Origin: Coprenecus sp949297365
Lineage (GTDB): Bacteria; Bacteroidota; Bacteroidia; Bacteroidales; UBA932
Length of the DNA stretch: 64,000 bases
Direction: 5' to 3'
Assembly: GCA_963931055.1 (NCBI GenBank)
Contig: OZ006987.1
Span: 930,001-994,000 of the forward strand
In this document: in pieces, positions 50,230-60,025 of the stretch
Position numbering within the stretch: position 1 is the first letter of the stretch
Layout: each line of letters begins with the position of its first letter
Program-made: the position numbers and the translations under genes
Notes under the pieces: generated by a model
The model's database searches: none
Told to the model about the DNA's origin: nothing
The model's input: the letters and a program-made list of their open reading frames with translations, nothing else

Positions 50230-53200
50230 TTATTCAGCGGCGGGAGTCATCAGGGACTCGGTAGCAGCCTTGAGCTGGGCGTCGAAACCGTTGATGACAT
50301 CAGCAGGCTCATTGTATACCAGAATATCGGGCTCAAGCTCCACATTCTCCATATACTCGCCCTTCTGGATGTCCCAGCAGCCTACCTGAGGTATTCCGAA
50401 GATGATGGTCGGGTCTATCTGGCTCTCCCACCATACGGCTGTCATAGTACCGGGTACAGGAGCACCGACGAGCTTGCCGACACCGAGACGCTGATATACC
50501 CAAGGAGTTCCATGAGCGTTGCTGTAGTTGTCCTCACACACCAGCATGCATGAGGGCTTGTTCCACTTGTTAAAAGGATCGCTGCCTATATACTGGCCAC
50601 GCGGCTTGAACTGCTGGTACTCCTTGCCTGAGAGCAGTGTAACCACATCGTCATGGAGCCATCCGCCGCCGTTGTGACGTGTATCCACTACAACAGCGTC
50701 ACAATGACGGAAACGTCCGAGCAACTCACTGTAGAGAGTTCTGAAACTGGGACTGTCCATTCCCTCGATATGCACGTAACCTATCTTTCCGCCTGAGATG
50801 GAGTCCACGATATCGCGGTTGCGCTCCACCCAGCGCTGATACAGTATGCCGCTCTCGGATGACAGACCCTTGACCACTACGTCAAAACGCTTAGAGGTCT
50901 CAGGGTCGTAGATGCTGAGACGTATCTTCTTGCCGGCCTTGCCCTCAAGCAGAGGGAAATAGTCCTGGCCGGCAAGAACGGCCTCACCGTCAATCTTCTC
51001 GATGATGCAGCCAGGCTTGACATCCGAAGGCACCAGTGTCAGAGGACTTCTCTTGATGATCTCCTTAATCCTCAAGCCGTCACCGGTATAGGTATCATCA
51101 TAGAACACTCCAAGATAGGCTGTAGGATAGGCCGCTCCGCCGCCGTAGTATCTGGCACCGGTATGGGAGGCATTAAGCTCTCCGAGCATCTCACCGAGCA
51201 CGTCCGCAAAATCGAAATTATTGGTAACATAAGGCAGGAACTTCTCATACTCTGCCTTGTAGCCGTCCCAGTCTATTCCGTGGATATCAGGATCGTAGAA
51301 TTTCTCCTTGACCTGTCTCCAGGCGTGGTCAAATATGTACTCCCGCTCAGCATACGGCCTGTACTCGAAGATTCCCTCCATCTCTATGGGAGTTATCTGG
51401 CCGCTGTTCACATCGATCTTCTTGATGGAGCCGGTATTCATGAAGATACTGCTGCCGTCGTCGGATAGAATCAGGGAACCGTAGCCGACACCCTTGGCCA
51501 GAATCTTGGTCTCATCCTCCTTGAGGTCATGCACCCAAAGGTCCATACCGCCTTCGAACGAGGTGATATAATAAAGCTTGTCGCCATCTTTGCTCAGAAC
51601 GGCGTCACCAAGATTGGACGAGTTGACTGTCAGGCGCATAACCCTGTACTCGGCATTGTCCAGATCCAGAACGATGGTCTCGGCATCCTCCTTGTCCGCG
51701 TCTTTCCTGTCCTTCTTATTCTTCTTTTCTTTCTTGTCCCCGTCCTTCTCCTTATCGGCATCCTCTTTCAGCTTCTGCTCCTCCTCATAGAGAGCCAGCT
51801 CCTCCTCATCCATACGGAACTTCTCGTATGCCTCCAGGTCGAAGAACATGATGTAGACATCCTGCTCGGCTCCCCAACTGCCATGGCTGCGGTAACCGGC
51901 CCTGTCGCTGAACCATATCATGGCCTTGCCGTCCAGTACCCATTTGGCATTGCCGTCAGTATAGCCGCTCTTGGTCAGATTGAACATCTCTCCGTTGCCG
52001 GAAGCGTTGATGAGTGCCACGTCCATATTGTTCCATCCGCCTACGAAGATACAGTTGGATAGTATCCACTTGCCGTCAGGCGACCACTGGTACCACTGGT
52101 CCCCGTCCTGATAGGAGTACTGGTACTTGCCGTCCATGACAGTCCGCACCTCCTTGGAGTCCAGATTGATGACACGGATGGCGGTCCTGTTCTCCAGGAA
52201 AGCGATCTCCTTGCCGTCCGGCCTGAAAAGGGGCTGGAATGATACTTTGTCCGAATTGGTCACGCACTCCTCCTTTACCTCCGTGCTGTAAGGAAACATC
52301 TTCTCGTCTTCATTGACTATAGACGCCATGTAGACCTGCCAAAGGCCATCACGCTCGGAAGAGTAGATAAGCGAACGTCCGTCAGGGGCGAAATCCAGGT
52401 CGCGCTCCTGCTCTGGAGTGTTGGTTATCCTCCTGGTAGTGGCGTAGTCGGTCATGGTCACGTACACATCGCCACGGTAGATGAAGGCCACCTGCTTTCC
52501 GTCCTTGCTGACGGCTATCTCAGTAGCGTATCTTACCGGAGTCTTGATCAGATCGCGGTCCTGCTTGTCGGAGATGACGCTGATATTCACCTTCTGAGGC
52601 TCACTGCCCTCCTTCAGCGTATATATCTCGCCGTCATAGCCGAAGCACATCGTTCCGTTGTCAGCGACTGTGAGGAAACGGACAGGGTTGCCGGAGAAAT
52701 GGGTCAGCTGCTCCTGCGAGCCGTCGGCCAGAGAGCGTTTCCAGACATTGAAGGTGCCGTCCTGCTCGCTGAGATAATAGAACGACTTTCCGTCAGTAGT
52801 GAAGACAGGATTGCGGTCCTCGCCCTTGAAATCGGTAATCTTGGTGAATTTGCCGTCCTTGACGTTGCTGCCCTCAAATTCGCAGCTCCAGATATCGCGG
52901 GTAACGGACGAGGTATGATGCTTGCGCCAGGTATCCTCGTATCCCTTCTTGTCATGATAGAGGATCATACTGCCGTCCGGGCTGAAACTTATATCCTCAA
53001 GAGGCAGGGTCGAGAACATCACCGGCCTGCCGCCGTCCGTGCTGACAGCATATACCTGGGAATATGTCGATGAGGGAAACTGCATACTTTCAGCAGCAGG
53101 CTGATAATATGCCGTATAGAGCACTGTCGAATCATCCTTGAATACTATGGGGAACTCATTGGCCGAGTGGGTCGTAAGTCTTGTCGGCTCACCGCCGTTC

Positions 53201-53505
53201 CTGTCCACGATAAATACGTCGGCACTTCCCATACGGTAGGACGCGAACGCTATCCTGCTGCCGTCCGGACTCCACACGGGACGGGAGTCAAATGCGGAGT
53301 TGGAGGTGATCTGTCGGGCCTCGCCTCCTGTCACCGGAACTGTAAATATATCGCCCTTATAGGCAAATGCGATGGTACTGCCGTCAGGGGAGATCGCGCT
53401 GTAGCGCATCCACAGAGGTCCTTCGGAGGACTCCTGCGCTCCTGCCGCCGCTGACACTGCCGCCAGCATGGCCGCACCCATAAAAATTCTGAAAATCCGT
53501 TTCAT
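50230..53505 (-). CDS. Tricorn-like S41 family protease
   Basis: The 1091-residue exported protein has a signal peptide (ending AAAGAQ), WD40/PD40-type beta-propeller repeats (PDGS, SPDG and FRPDGK motifs) up to about residue 590, a very charged Lys/Asp/Glu linker near residues 565-610, a second propeller part, then a PDZ domain (about 850-935) and an S41 core at the C-terminus. The likely nucleophile Ser is in DNYSNAHGTPW. Homologues degrade peptides released by other proteases. It follows the cysteine desulfidase gene by 19 bp. Confidence 0.88.
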   Translation of the reverse strand: MKRIFRIFMGAAMLAAVSAAAGAQESSEGPLWMRYSAISPDGSTIAFAYKGDIFTVPVTGGEARQITSNSAFDSRPVWSPDGSRIAFASYRMGSADVFIVDRNGGEPTRLTTHSANEFPIVFKDDSTVLYTAYYQPAAESMQFPSSTYSQVYAVSTDGGRPVMFSTLPLEDISFSPDGSMILYHDKKGYEDTWRKHHTSSVTRDIWSCEFEGSNVKDGKFTKITDFKGEDRNPVFTTDGKSFYYLSEQDGTFNVWKRSLADGSQEQLTHFSGNPVRFLTVADNGTMCFGYDGEIYTLKEGSEPQKVNISVISDKQDRDLIKTPVRYATEIAVSKDGKQVAFIYRGDVYVTMTDYATTRRITNTPEQERDLDFAPDGRSLIYSSERDGLWQVYMASIVNEDEKMFPYSTEVKEECVTNSDKVSFQPLFRPDGKEIAFLENRTAIRVINLDSKEVRTVMDGKYQYSYQDGDQWYQWSPDGKWILSNCIFVGGWNNMDVALINASGNGEMFNLTKSGYTDGNAKWVLDGKAMIWFSDRAGYRSHGSWGAEQDVYIMFFDLEAYEKFRMDEEELALYEEEQKLKEDADKEKDGDKKEKKNKKDRKDADKEDAETIVLDLDNAEYRVMRLTVNSSNLGDAVLSKDGDKLYYITSFEGGMDLWVHDLKEDETKILAKGVGYGSLILSDDGSSIFMNTGSIKKIDVNSGQITPIEMEGIFEYRPYAEREYIFDHAWRQVKEKFYDPDIHGIDWDGYKAEYEKFLPYVTNNFDFADVLGEMLGELNASHTGARYYGGGAAYPTAYLGVFYDDTYTGDGLRIKEIIKRSPLTLVPSDVKPGCIIEKIDGEAVLAGQDYFPLLEGKAGKKIRLSIYDPETSKRFDVVVKGLSSESGILYQRWVERNRDIVDSISGGKIGYVHIEGMDSPSFRTLYSELLGRFRHCDAVVVDTRHNGGGWLHDDVVTLLSGKEYQQFKPRGQYIGSDPFNKWNKPSCMLVCEDNYSNAHGTPWVYQRLGVGKLVGAPVPGTMTAVWWESQIDPTIIFGIPQVGCWDIQKGEYMENVELEPDILVYNEPADVINGFDAQLKAATESLMTPAAE

Positions 53506-53524
53506 ATATCTTTAAAAATTAAAG

Positions 53525-54856
53525 CTATTTACATACCATAATGTTGAGAATCATCTCGTCAGTAACCTGCATCCCCTTCGACCCGATGGTACCGAGATTG
53601 CGGATGGATTTCTCCACATCGTCCTCGATGATACCGTCGTTGCCGGTCACGCAGTGATTGTCCAGAGCCAATACCGCGGACTGTACAGCAGAGGATACGC
53701 CTGAGGCCACTTTAAGGGCACAGCCTACCTTCGCTCCGTCGCAGACCATGCCGGTGATGTTGCCTATCATGTTCTTGACAGCGCTGCACACCTGCTCGAA
53801 ACCGCCGCCACTGAGCCATACGATACCGCAGGCCGAACCGGTGGAAGCCACCACACAGCCGCAGAGAGCAGAGAGTTTTCCGAGATAACCTTTGATGTGG
53901 ATAGCCGTCAGATGACTGAGCGTCAGAGCACGTATCAGCTGCTCCTTGGATGAACCGAACTGCTCCGCAGCGGCCACGACGGGCATTGTCACAGTTATTC
54001 CCTGATTACCGCTACCGGAATTGCTCATGGCAGGAAGGGTGCATCCGGCCATACGGGCATCCGAAGCCGCAGCCGTCATGGCCATGCAGTGAGTCAACAG
54101 CCCCTTGCCGAAAACCTGACGGTGAATATTGTTCTGTATCGTACGTCCGACCTGCAAACCATAAGGATGCGCGAGCCCTTCCTCCGCCAGTGCCTTGTTC
54201 ATCCTGGCTGCGTCCAGCATGAATGAGATATCCTCCACCCGGGCTTCTTTCGTGGCGAAATCAAATATCTTCCGCATATCCAGATGATAGTCCAGAGTCG
54301 TCTTGTGAGAGACCGCATCCGGGCCGTTGCCGGCATCGGCCTGATTCTCCGTATTCATCTTATTCAGAAGGACTTCATCATCCTTGGAGACGAAGACTAT
54401 GGCATCGTGGTCATCCTGTATGACAGCCCTTGAACGGTGTTCCGGAACCTCAACCGGTCCATAAAGGCACTCAGCCTCGATATAGAGCTTCTTCGATGTC
54501 TTGGCAAGGGATATCTTGACACGCCCCTCCGCCGCATAGGCCTTGGCTCTCTCCACATCAGCCGGACTCAGGTCTTTCAATACCTCCAGGCCGTAGTCGG
54601 GATTGCCGCACTCCATGGCCAGGGCCACGGCTATGTTGAGACCGACCATACCGGTACCGGGAATGCCGACACCCATGGCGTTCTTGAGGATGTTGGCACT
54701 TACCTGCACATTGATCTGCGAAGGCTGCACGGATCTGAAAAGCGAGCATGCCTTGGCCACTGCCAGAGCTACTGCTATAGGCTCGGTACAGCCGAGGGCC
54801 GGCTTTACCTCGCGGTGCAGAAGCTCCAGAATATCGGAATATGTCTGTACGTCCAT
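53525..54856 (-). CDS. Cysteine desulfidase/serine dehydratase alpha-type protein (UPF0597)
   Basis: The 443-residue protein has the opening VKPALGCTEPIAVALAVAKA with the first Cys of the proposed Fe-S site, the NAMGVGIPGTGMVGL stretch, SNSGSGNQGITVTMPV, and STGSACGIVWLSGGG and MICDGAK-type segments (GMVCDGAKVGCALKVASG). Members (YhaM/CyuA) break down L-cysteine to pyruvate, ammonia and sulfide. It starts 1 bp after the trxB stop, so cysteine and thiol redox genes share one operon. The alternative name serine dehydratase alpha family applies to the same fold. Confidence 0.88.
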   Translation of the reverse strand: MDVQTYSDILELLHREVKPALGCTEPIAVALAVAKACSLFRSVQPSQINVQVSANILKNAMGVGIPGTGMVGLNIAVALAMECGNPDYGLEVLKDLSPADVERAKAYAAEGRVKISLAKTSKKLYIEAECLYGPVEVPEHRSRAVIQDDHDAIVFVSKDDEVLLNKMNTENQADAGNGPDAVSHKTTLDYHLDMRKIFDFATKEARVEDISFMLDAARMNKALAEEGLAHPYGLQVGRTIQNNIHRQVFGKGLLTHCMAMTAAASDARMAGCTLPAMSNSGSGNQGITVTMPVVAAAEQFGSSKEQLIRALTLSHLTAIHIKGYLGKLSALCGCVVASTGSACGIVWLSGGGFEQVCSAVKNMIGNITGMVCDGAKVGCALKVASGVSSAVQSAVLALDNHCVTGNDGIIEDDVEKSIRNLGTIGSKGMQVTDEMILNIMVCK

Positions 54857-54857
54857 G

Positions 54858-55790
54858 CTACTTGTTCTCTGCTAAATACTTCTCGGCATCCATAGCGGCG
54901 CGGCATCCTGAGGCGGCGGCGTTGATAGCCTGACGGTAGGTCGGGTCCTGTACATCTCCGGCCGCAAATATACCGGGGCGGGAGGTTCGGGTGCTCTTAC
55001 CCTCGGTGATGATGTAGCCCTCCTCATTGGTCTCCACCCACTCCTTGAAGACATCGGAGTTGGGATGGTGGCCGATGGCAAGGAAGAATCCGTCAATGGA
55101 GATGGTGGTCTCTGTACCGTCATTGCGGCGCAGAACCGCTCCGGTCACACCCATGTCGTTACCGATGATCTCCTTGGTCTGATGTTCCCAGAGCACTTCG
55201 ATATTGGGGGTATTGAACACCCTCTCCTGCATGGCCTTTGAAGCACGGAACACATTGCGGCGCACAATCATGTAGACCTTGCGGCAGAGCGACGCCAGAT
55301 AAGTGGCCTCCTCACATGCAGTATCACCGCCACCGACTACAGCCACGTCCTTGCCTCTGTAGAAGAAGCCGTCACAGGTGGCGCAGGCCGACACGCCCTG
55401 GCCCCTGAATTTTTCCTCGGACTCCAGACCGAGATAACGGGCCGTAGCGCCGGTGGCTATGATGACAGCATCAGCCTCCACCCATTTCTCATCGTCTATC
55501 TGAACCTTGAACGGTCTTTCCGAGAAATCCACTTTAGTCACTATGCCGAAACGGACATCGGCTCCGAATCTTTCGGCCTGAGCCCTGAAATCGTCCATCA
55601 TCTGCTGTCCCTGGACTCCGTTGGGATAACCGGGGAAGTTCTCTATCTCTGTCGTGGTCGTAAGCTGTCCACCAGGCTGTATGCCCTCATACACCACAGC
55701 TTTCAGGTTTGCCCTACAGGCATAGATAGCCGCTGTGTAACCGGCAGGGCCGCTGCCGATAATGAGTAATTGTATTCTCTCGTTTGCCAT
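54858..55790 (-). CDS. trxB: Thioredoxin-disulfide reductase
   Basis: The ATG at 55790 gives 310 residues, the family length; a longer frame from 55889 overlaps lgt and is rejected. FAD-binding GSGPAGYTAAIYACRAN at the N-terminus, the redox pair in SACATCDGFFYRG, the NADPH-binding GGGDTACEEATYLA, and the terminal FAAGDVQDPTYRQAINAAASGC are all intact. It reduces thioredoxin with NADPH. It follows lgt by 13 bp. Confidence 0.96.
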   Translation of the reverse strand: MANERIQLLIIGSGPAGYTAAIYACRANLKAVVYEGIQPGGQLTTTTEIENFPGYPNGVQGQQMMDDFRAQAERFGADVRFGIVTKVDFSERPFKVQIDDEKWVEADAVIIATGATARYLGLESEEKFRGQGVSACATCDGFFYRGKDVAVVGGGDTACEEATYLASLCRKVYMIVRRNVFRASKAMQERVFNTPNIEVLWEHQTKEIIGNDMGVTGAVLRRNDGTETTISIDGFFLAIGHHPNSDVFKEWVETNEEGYIITEGKSTRTSRPGIFAAGDVQDPTYRQAINAAASGCRAAMDAEKYLAENK

Positions 55791-55803
55791 ATCTGTAATG
55801 TGT

Positions 55804-56730
55804 TTATTGATTTTGCGAATTTGAATGAACATGAGTAAGCGGGGTCTTGCCCTTGGGCTTTTTCGGAGCCTGTGCAGGCTGTCCGCCACCTTTCAAGGCC
55901 GCCTGAGGCACATGTATGGCCGCAGGACCCGCTTTCCTGAAGCTCCACACCAGAATCAGTATGCCTGCGATAATAAATGGCACGCTCAGCCACTGTCCCA
56001 TATTAAGAACCATACCGGCCTCGAAATCCGACTGATCTTCCTTGATGAACTCGATCAGGAATCTCATGCCGAAAAGCACTATCAGGAATATTCCGAAGAT
56101 GGTACCGGTACGCAGCTTATCCAGCTTGGTCCTGTACAGCCAGAGCAGCACCAGCCCGAGAATCAGGTAGCTCAGGGCCTCGTATATCTGGGTCGGATGG
56201 TGCGGAAGCGTCTGACCGTCACGGACGAAGATAAAGCCCCACGGCAGATCAGTCTGTATGCCGTAAATCTCGGAGTTCATCAGATTGCCCAGACGTATCA
56301 TCATACCTGCGAAGCAGATAGGTATCACCAGGCGGTCAATGATCTGGATATATCCGAAGCCGTATTTCCTGCCGTACTTATGAACGTACCACCACATGGC
56401 CAGCAGTACGCCGACCGCCCCGCCATGCGAGGCCAGGCCGCCTTCCCAGGTCATGAGAATCTTCCATGGATGGGAGAAATAATATACGGGATCGTAAGCG
56501 ATGCAGTGTCCCAGCCGGGCACCGACAAGCGTTCCGATAAAAAGCGCAAACAGCAGAGGGTCCAGCAGTTCCACAGGCAGTCCCTCCCGTTTGTAGAAAG
56601 AGCGCATGATATAATAACCGATTGGGAAAAGTCCAGCTACGAAAAGTACGCTGTACCACCTCAGATGGAAGTTTCCTATAGAGAGGATGTCCGGATCAAC
56701 ATTCCAAGTAATAGCAAGAACGTCAAGCAT
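55804..56730 (-). CDS. lgt: Prolipoprotein diacylglyceryl transferase
   Basis: Lgt attaches diacylglycerol to the lipobox Cys, the first step in making the many lipoproteins seen in this window. The 308-residue membrane protein has seven or so helices, the conserved GARLGHCIAYDP, WEGGLASHGGAVGVLLAMWWY with the essential His, and PTQIYEALSYLILG. A Lys/Pro/Gln-rich tail of about 35 residues follows the last helix. A -7 box at 56770-56777 drives it. Confidence 0.96.
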   Translation of the reverse strand: MLDVLAITWNVDPDILSIGNFHLRWYSVLFVAGLFPIGYYIMRSFYKREGLPVELLDPLLFALFIGTLVGARLGHCIAYDPVYYFSHPWKILMTWEGGLASHGGAVGVLLAMWWYVHKYGRKYGFGYIQIIDRLVIPICFAGMMIRLGNLMNSEIYGIQTDLPWGFIFVRDGQTLPHHPTQIYEALSYLILGLVLLWLYRTKLDKLRTGTIFGIFLIVLFGMRFLIEFIKEDQSDFEAGMVLNMGQWLSVPFIIAGILILVWSFRKAGPAAIHVPQAALKGGGQPAQAPKKPKGKTPLTHVHSNSQNQ

Positions 56731-56769
56731 ATATACTGTTTATTCCGTTAATTTGCTTAAATAATCCAA

Positions 56770-56777
56770 CAAAGATA
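56770..56777 (-). promoter_or_regulatory. -7 box for the lgt operon
   Basis: The minus strand reads TATCTTTG, a perfect TAnnTTTG element, 39 bp before the lgt ATG at 56730. Confidence 0.6.
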
Positions 56778-56806
56778 GTGAAAAATGTGACGGGAAGCAC
56801 TCTTCA

Positions 56807-57403
56807 TCATATAGTTTCTGACAGAGATATGGATGTCACGCCTTTCAGGCTCCGAACAGTAATTTCCTCTATTCCAATAGCAGAAACCACAGTCTCGTAA
56901 GACCCCTCCCCGTCATATTCATACTCCTCTCCGGGAATGTAATCCTTCTCAGCAGAACCGTCTCCCCATGATATTCTGGCTTCGCTGAGAGAATCTCCAG
57001 TAACTAACGGCGCAGTGAAACTGCTGCCGTAATGCGACACGGTCAAAGCATCGCGGGCAACACCTCCTTCCTGGAGAATAACCGTACTGTACACAACAGA
57101 ACCGGAGCGCACTGCAAGTTCTGCTCTGCGGTCCTCACTGCTTCCATTGGCTCCGACAGTCAAGAGCAGATCGTATTCACCGGCATCCCCCTCTGCAGGA
57201 GATACTGTACACCATTCCTGATCCATCTCAGCAGTCCACGATGCAGTGGATGTCAGTTTAAGAACTATACTGCCGCCTTCCGCATTGACCAGAGTTCCAC
57301 CTGTGACAGTCACTTCCGGATTCAGCGAATGTTCATCATCACGACAGGCCATTACTGCCAGAACAGCCGCCATTACTACTGCTATCTTGTATATCGTCTT
57401 CAT
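56807..57403 (-). CDS. BACON-type lipoprotein next to C10 protease
   Basis: This 198-residue protein has a lipoprotein signal with lipobox LAVMAC, a BACON-like domain at about residues 30-115 (GGSIVLKLTSTASWTAEMDQEWCTVSPAEGD, closing with VVYSTVILQEGG), and a C-terminal domain of about 75 residues with ISWGDGSAEKDYIPGEEYEY that resembles domains seen on other Bacteroidetes surface proteins. It lies 18 bp after the C10 protease gene and is surely co-transcribed with it. Its role may be to anchor or inhibit the protease; that is inference. Confidence 0.75.
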   Translation of the reverse strand: MKTIYKIAVVMAAVLAVMACRDDEHSLNPEVTVTGGTLVNAEGGSIVLKLTSTASWTAEMDQEWCTVSPAEGDAGEYDLLLTVGANGSSEDRRAELAVRSGSVVYSTVILQEGGVARDALTVSHYGSSFTAPLVTGDSLSEARISWGDGSAEKDYIPGEEYEYDGEGSYETVVSAIGIEEITVRSLKGVTSISLSETI

Positions 57404-57421
57404 TGTATTTCGTTTTTATTG

Positions 57422-58831
57422 TCAGAATTCAAGTGTCACTTCTATAGACTGACGGCCATTGTCCACACGCAGGACAAAGACACGGTCTTCGTAGTCAGAA
57501 ATATTGAAAGAAGCCTCTCCGGCCTCAGCCACAGCCTCCGCCAGCACGGTTCCCTTACTGTCTGTCAAAGCGACCTCTACTCCCGTCAGAGTCTTCACCG
57601 TAATCCTGTCCTCCGGCCTATTATACGTGACCGAAGTATTCTCGTCCAGAGGGGCATCCTTAGAAGGCATGATGTTTATGATGGCATCCTGGGCCACGCT
57701 GAAGCCCTCGTCGGCTCCTCCGAGTCCCTGCTCATAAGGGTCCAGTATATCTATGTCAAAATACCCGTCCGACATGCCGCCCCAACCCCAGTTGACACTG
57801 AAATAGTCTTGAGAGTCATAGCCGTCCAGAACAAAGGAATGTCCGGCCCAGTCTGTGGTATAGCCTCCGTAGAGTATCGGCCGGTCACTGTCAATCTCAT
57901 TCTTCATCAGATCCACCCATTCGGATGCCCTGTATCTATTCTTAAAGACATACTGCAGTCCGGAATCATACCCCATGTTCTCAACCAGCGGCCCGGGAAT
58001 GTCATCCGTCAATGCGCCGGTAGAGTAGGGAGAGTAATCCGACTCCATAAGTATGCCGCAATCCCGCATCAGAACAGCAACCGCCTCTGCCTCAGCATCA
58101 GTAAAAGTCGGATTGCCATAGTCGTCGTAGTAGCGCAGGGGCATATTGTCCCAATCATAAGTATGGCCGAGTTTAACGCCATCTACCCAGAAATGATACG
58201 AATATGTATAATATCCGGGCAGTTCACCAGTACCTCTCTTCGGCCATTTGTGGTAGCGCATCACTATAGCGAGAGCAGTAGCCGTACAACCAGTGACGCT
58301 GAGATTCCCGTACATTTCAGGACAAAGTCGGTAATAAGGATCGTCCTGATCCCACTTGGCTGTCTCCAATTTCCTCACCGGCGTACCGGGAGCGGCGGAT
58401 TCCCAAGCCTCAGAAGCCGACTTCGCAGGCCTTACTCCGCTCTTTCTGACCATACCGACACCTCTCGCCGTTCCCTCCAGCCATGCGCTCAGATTCGGGG
58501 GGAGAGTCCTCCCTTCCGGGAAATTGTTCTCAAACGAATAGCCCAAAACCGGCCTCACCGCGTCATCACCTGCTATGATAACGAATCCCGGGCCGGAAGT
58601 ATTGTTGAAAACATAAAACGCAGGATCATCAGAAGACTGACTGCTTGAAAAAGCGCTGCTGCTCATCACCATTTTCAAGGAAACGGCGGAAGCCATTTTC
58701 ATACCTTTTGCCTGGGCTGAGCGGAAAAATGCCGAAGCCGCCTCCGCAGCCCGCTCACCTGTTACATTCTCCGCTTGTACCGCCAACGTCCATGACAGCA
58801 ACGAGGCAAGAATTAAGAATAATTTTTTCAC
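57422..58831 (-). CDS. Secreted C10-family cysteine protease (SpeB-like)
   Basis: The 469-residue protein has a signal peptide (ending AVQA), a propeptide of about 130 residues, and the streptopain core: NLSVTGCTATALAIVMRYHKWP with the nucleophile C182, and GHSFVLDGYDSQDYFSVNWGWGG with the His H331. A beta-sandwich or Por-type C-terminal module of about 80 residues follows (TVTYNRPEDRITVKTLTGVEV pattern). It is likely a secreted protease active on host or dietary proteins. It has its own promoter and a BACON lipoprotein partner downstream. Confidence 0.92.
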   Translation of the reverse strand: MKKLFLILASLLSWTLAVQAENVTGERAAEAASAFFRSAQAKGMKMASAVSLKMVMSSSAFSSSQSSDDPAFYVFNNTSGPGFVIIAGDDAVRPVLGYSFENNFPEGRTLPPNLSAWLEGTARGVGMVRKSGVRPAKSASEAWESAAPGTPVRKLETAKWDQDDPYYRLCPEMYGNLSVTGCTATALAIVMRYHKWPKRGTGELPGYYTYSYHFWVDGVKLGHTYDWDNMPLRYYDDYGNPTFTDAEAEAVAVLMRDCGILMESDYSPYSTGALTDDIPGPLVENMGYDSGLQYVFKNRYRASEWVDLMKNEIDSDRPILYGGYTTDWAGHSFVLDGYDSQDYFSVNWGWGGMSDGYFDIDILDPYEQGLGGADEGFSVAQDAIINIMPSKDAPLDENTSVTYNRPEDRITVKTLTGVEVALTDSKGTVLAEAVAEAGEASFNISDYEDRVFVLRVDNGRQSIEVTLEF

Positions 58832-58863
58832 TGTACTATGTATTTAAGAGTTTCAACAACTTG

Positions 58864-58893
58864 CAAAGGTAGAAAATTACACGGTTTTCCAAA
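58864..58893 (-). promoter_or_regulatory. Promoter of the C10 protease operon
   Basis: On the minus strand TTTG (58890-58893) and TACCTTTG (58864-58871) are separated by 18 bp, close to the Bacteroidetes consensus. The protease ATG follows 32 bp later. Confidence 0.65.
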
Positions 58894-58914
58894 ACTCTTT
58901 CTCTATCTCCGTCC

Positions 58915-60018
58915 CTACTTTTCCGCAGTATCGTCATACCACTGATGCGGAGCGATGACTGCCGCTTCATTGACTGAATACCCGTCCCGTTCATAGAACA
59001 CCACGATCTCGCCAGAAGACAAGACGGCCACATCCGAATATCCGCAGTCCCCATCCACAACTGTCACCCCCTCACTCCATGTCCGTCCGCAGTCCAGACT
59101 ATAGCGCAGAGTAAGATTACGGCGGTACTGAGAATCAGCTGCGTTGACAAAGAGCAGACAGCCGTCATCCCCTCCGAAGTACGGATAATGGACAATGGCC
59201 CCGTTGCAGCCCGGATCCGGCAGTTCGGGGGCAGGAGCGGATGTCCAGGTGCGTCCTTTGTCCTCAGAGATATGGATCCAGCGCATACCGCCTTCATTGA
59301 CCCGGCTGTTGATCATCCAGCGGCCGTCCGGCAGTTCTATGACCTTGGACTCATCTGCCGGGACAATGGCTGTCGGCAGCAGATGCCATGTAAGGCCGCC
59401 GTCAGTACTTTCTATCAGATGCAGGCCTTTCTGGAGATTGACCAGCGTATGCAGGAGCCGGCCGTCGCGCGTCTGTGTTCCCTGACCGGAGGTGATGAAC
59501 TTGAAATCATTCTCCCACTCCGGCGGTGCAATCTGAGCAGTGATGTCCACAGGATCGGACCAGCTCAGACCGTTGTCAGTACTACGCATGACATGAAAGA
59601 AATAGACATCACCGGCCTTGTCGTGGTCCATGAAATTGTAGAAAAGGAATACGGTTCCTGTGACCGTATCGGTAATCATCGACGGATCAGAGGCCGACTG
59701 TCCGTCCGGAAAATCAGCCACTCTCTGCACAGGGCCCCAGGTCCGCCCGCCGTCCGTACTGCGACGGAGCACTATATTGATGTCACGGTTCCACTTCAAG
59801 TCTCCGCACGAAGGCACCCTCTCGTCTATCGCTGCGATAAGACTTCCGTCAGGAGCAGCAGTTATAGACGGTATGCGGTAACATGACACCGCCCGCGCAG
59901 TATCCTCACTGTCCACGTCAAACAGCACCTGCCGCCTGATCCCGAATTCCTGAGCAGACACCGAAGCTGCCGACAATACAGCTGCAGTCAAAACTGAGAA
60001 TATCCTCCGCAGCACCAT
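58915..60018 (-). CDS. Exo-alpha-sialidase (GH33)
   Basis: From the ATG at 60018 the enzyme has 367 residues with a signal peptide ending VSAQ. It shows the sialidase features: the arginine motif YRIPS near residue 47, the acid DER, five Asp boxes (STDGGRTW, STDNGLSW, STDGGLTW, SEDKGRTW, SLDCGRTW), further arginines in NSRVNEGGMR and RRNLTLRYS, and the nucleophile Tyr/Glu in VFYERDGYS. It releases sialic acid from host glycans. An ATG at 60078 in the same frame overlaps the preceding gene and would bury the signal peptide. It starts 7 bp after the methyltransferase gene. Confidence 0.94.
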   Translation of the reverse strand: MVLRRIFSVLTAAVLSAASVSAQEFGIRRQVLFDVDSEDTARAVSCYRIPSITAAPDGSLIAAIDERVPSCGDLKWNRDINIVLRRSTDGGRTWGPVQRVADFPDGQSASDPSMITDTVTGTVFLFYNFMDHDKAGDVYFFHVMRSTDNGLSWSDPVDITAQIAPPEWENDFKFITSGQGTQTRDGRLLHTLVNLQKGLHLIESTDGGLTWHLLPTAIVPADESKVIELPDGRWMINSRVNEGGMRWIHISEDKGRTWTSAPAPELPDPGCNGAIVHYPYFGGDDGCLLFVNAADSQYRRNLTLRYSLDCGRTWSEGVTVVDGDCGYSDVAVLSSGEIVVFYERDGYSVNEAAVIAPHQWYDDTAEK

Positions 60019-60025
60019 ATATGGG

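Noticed and set aside
55791..55889. Longer trxB start at 55889
   Set aside because: The extra residues lie within lgt, and the FAD motif of the family stands close to the start at 55790.
57032..58648. 538-residue open frame on the plus strand
   Set aside because: Antisense to the C10 protease and the BACON lipoprotein, both with clear signal peptides and motifs.
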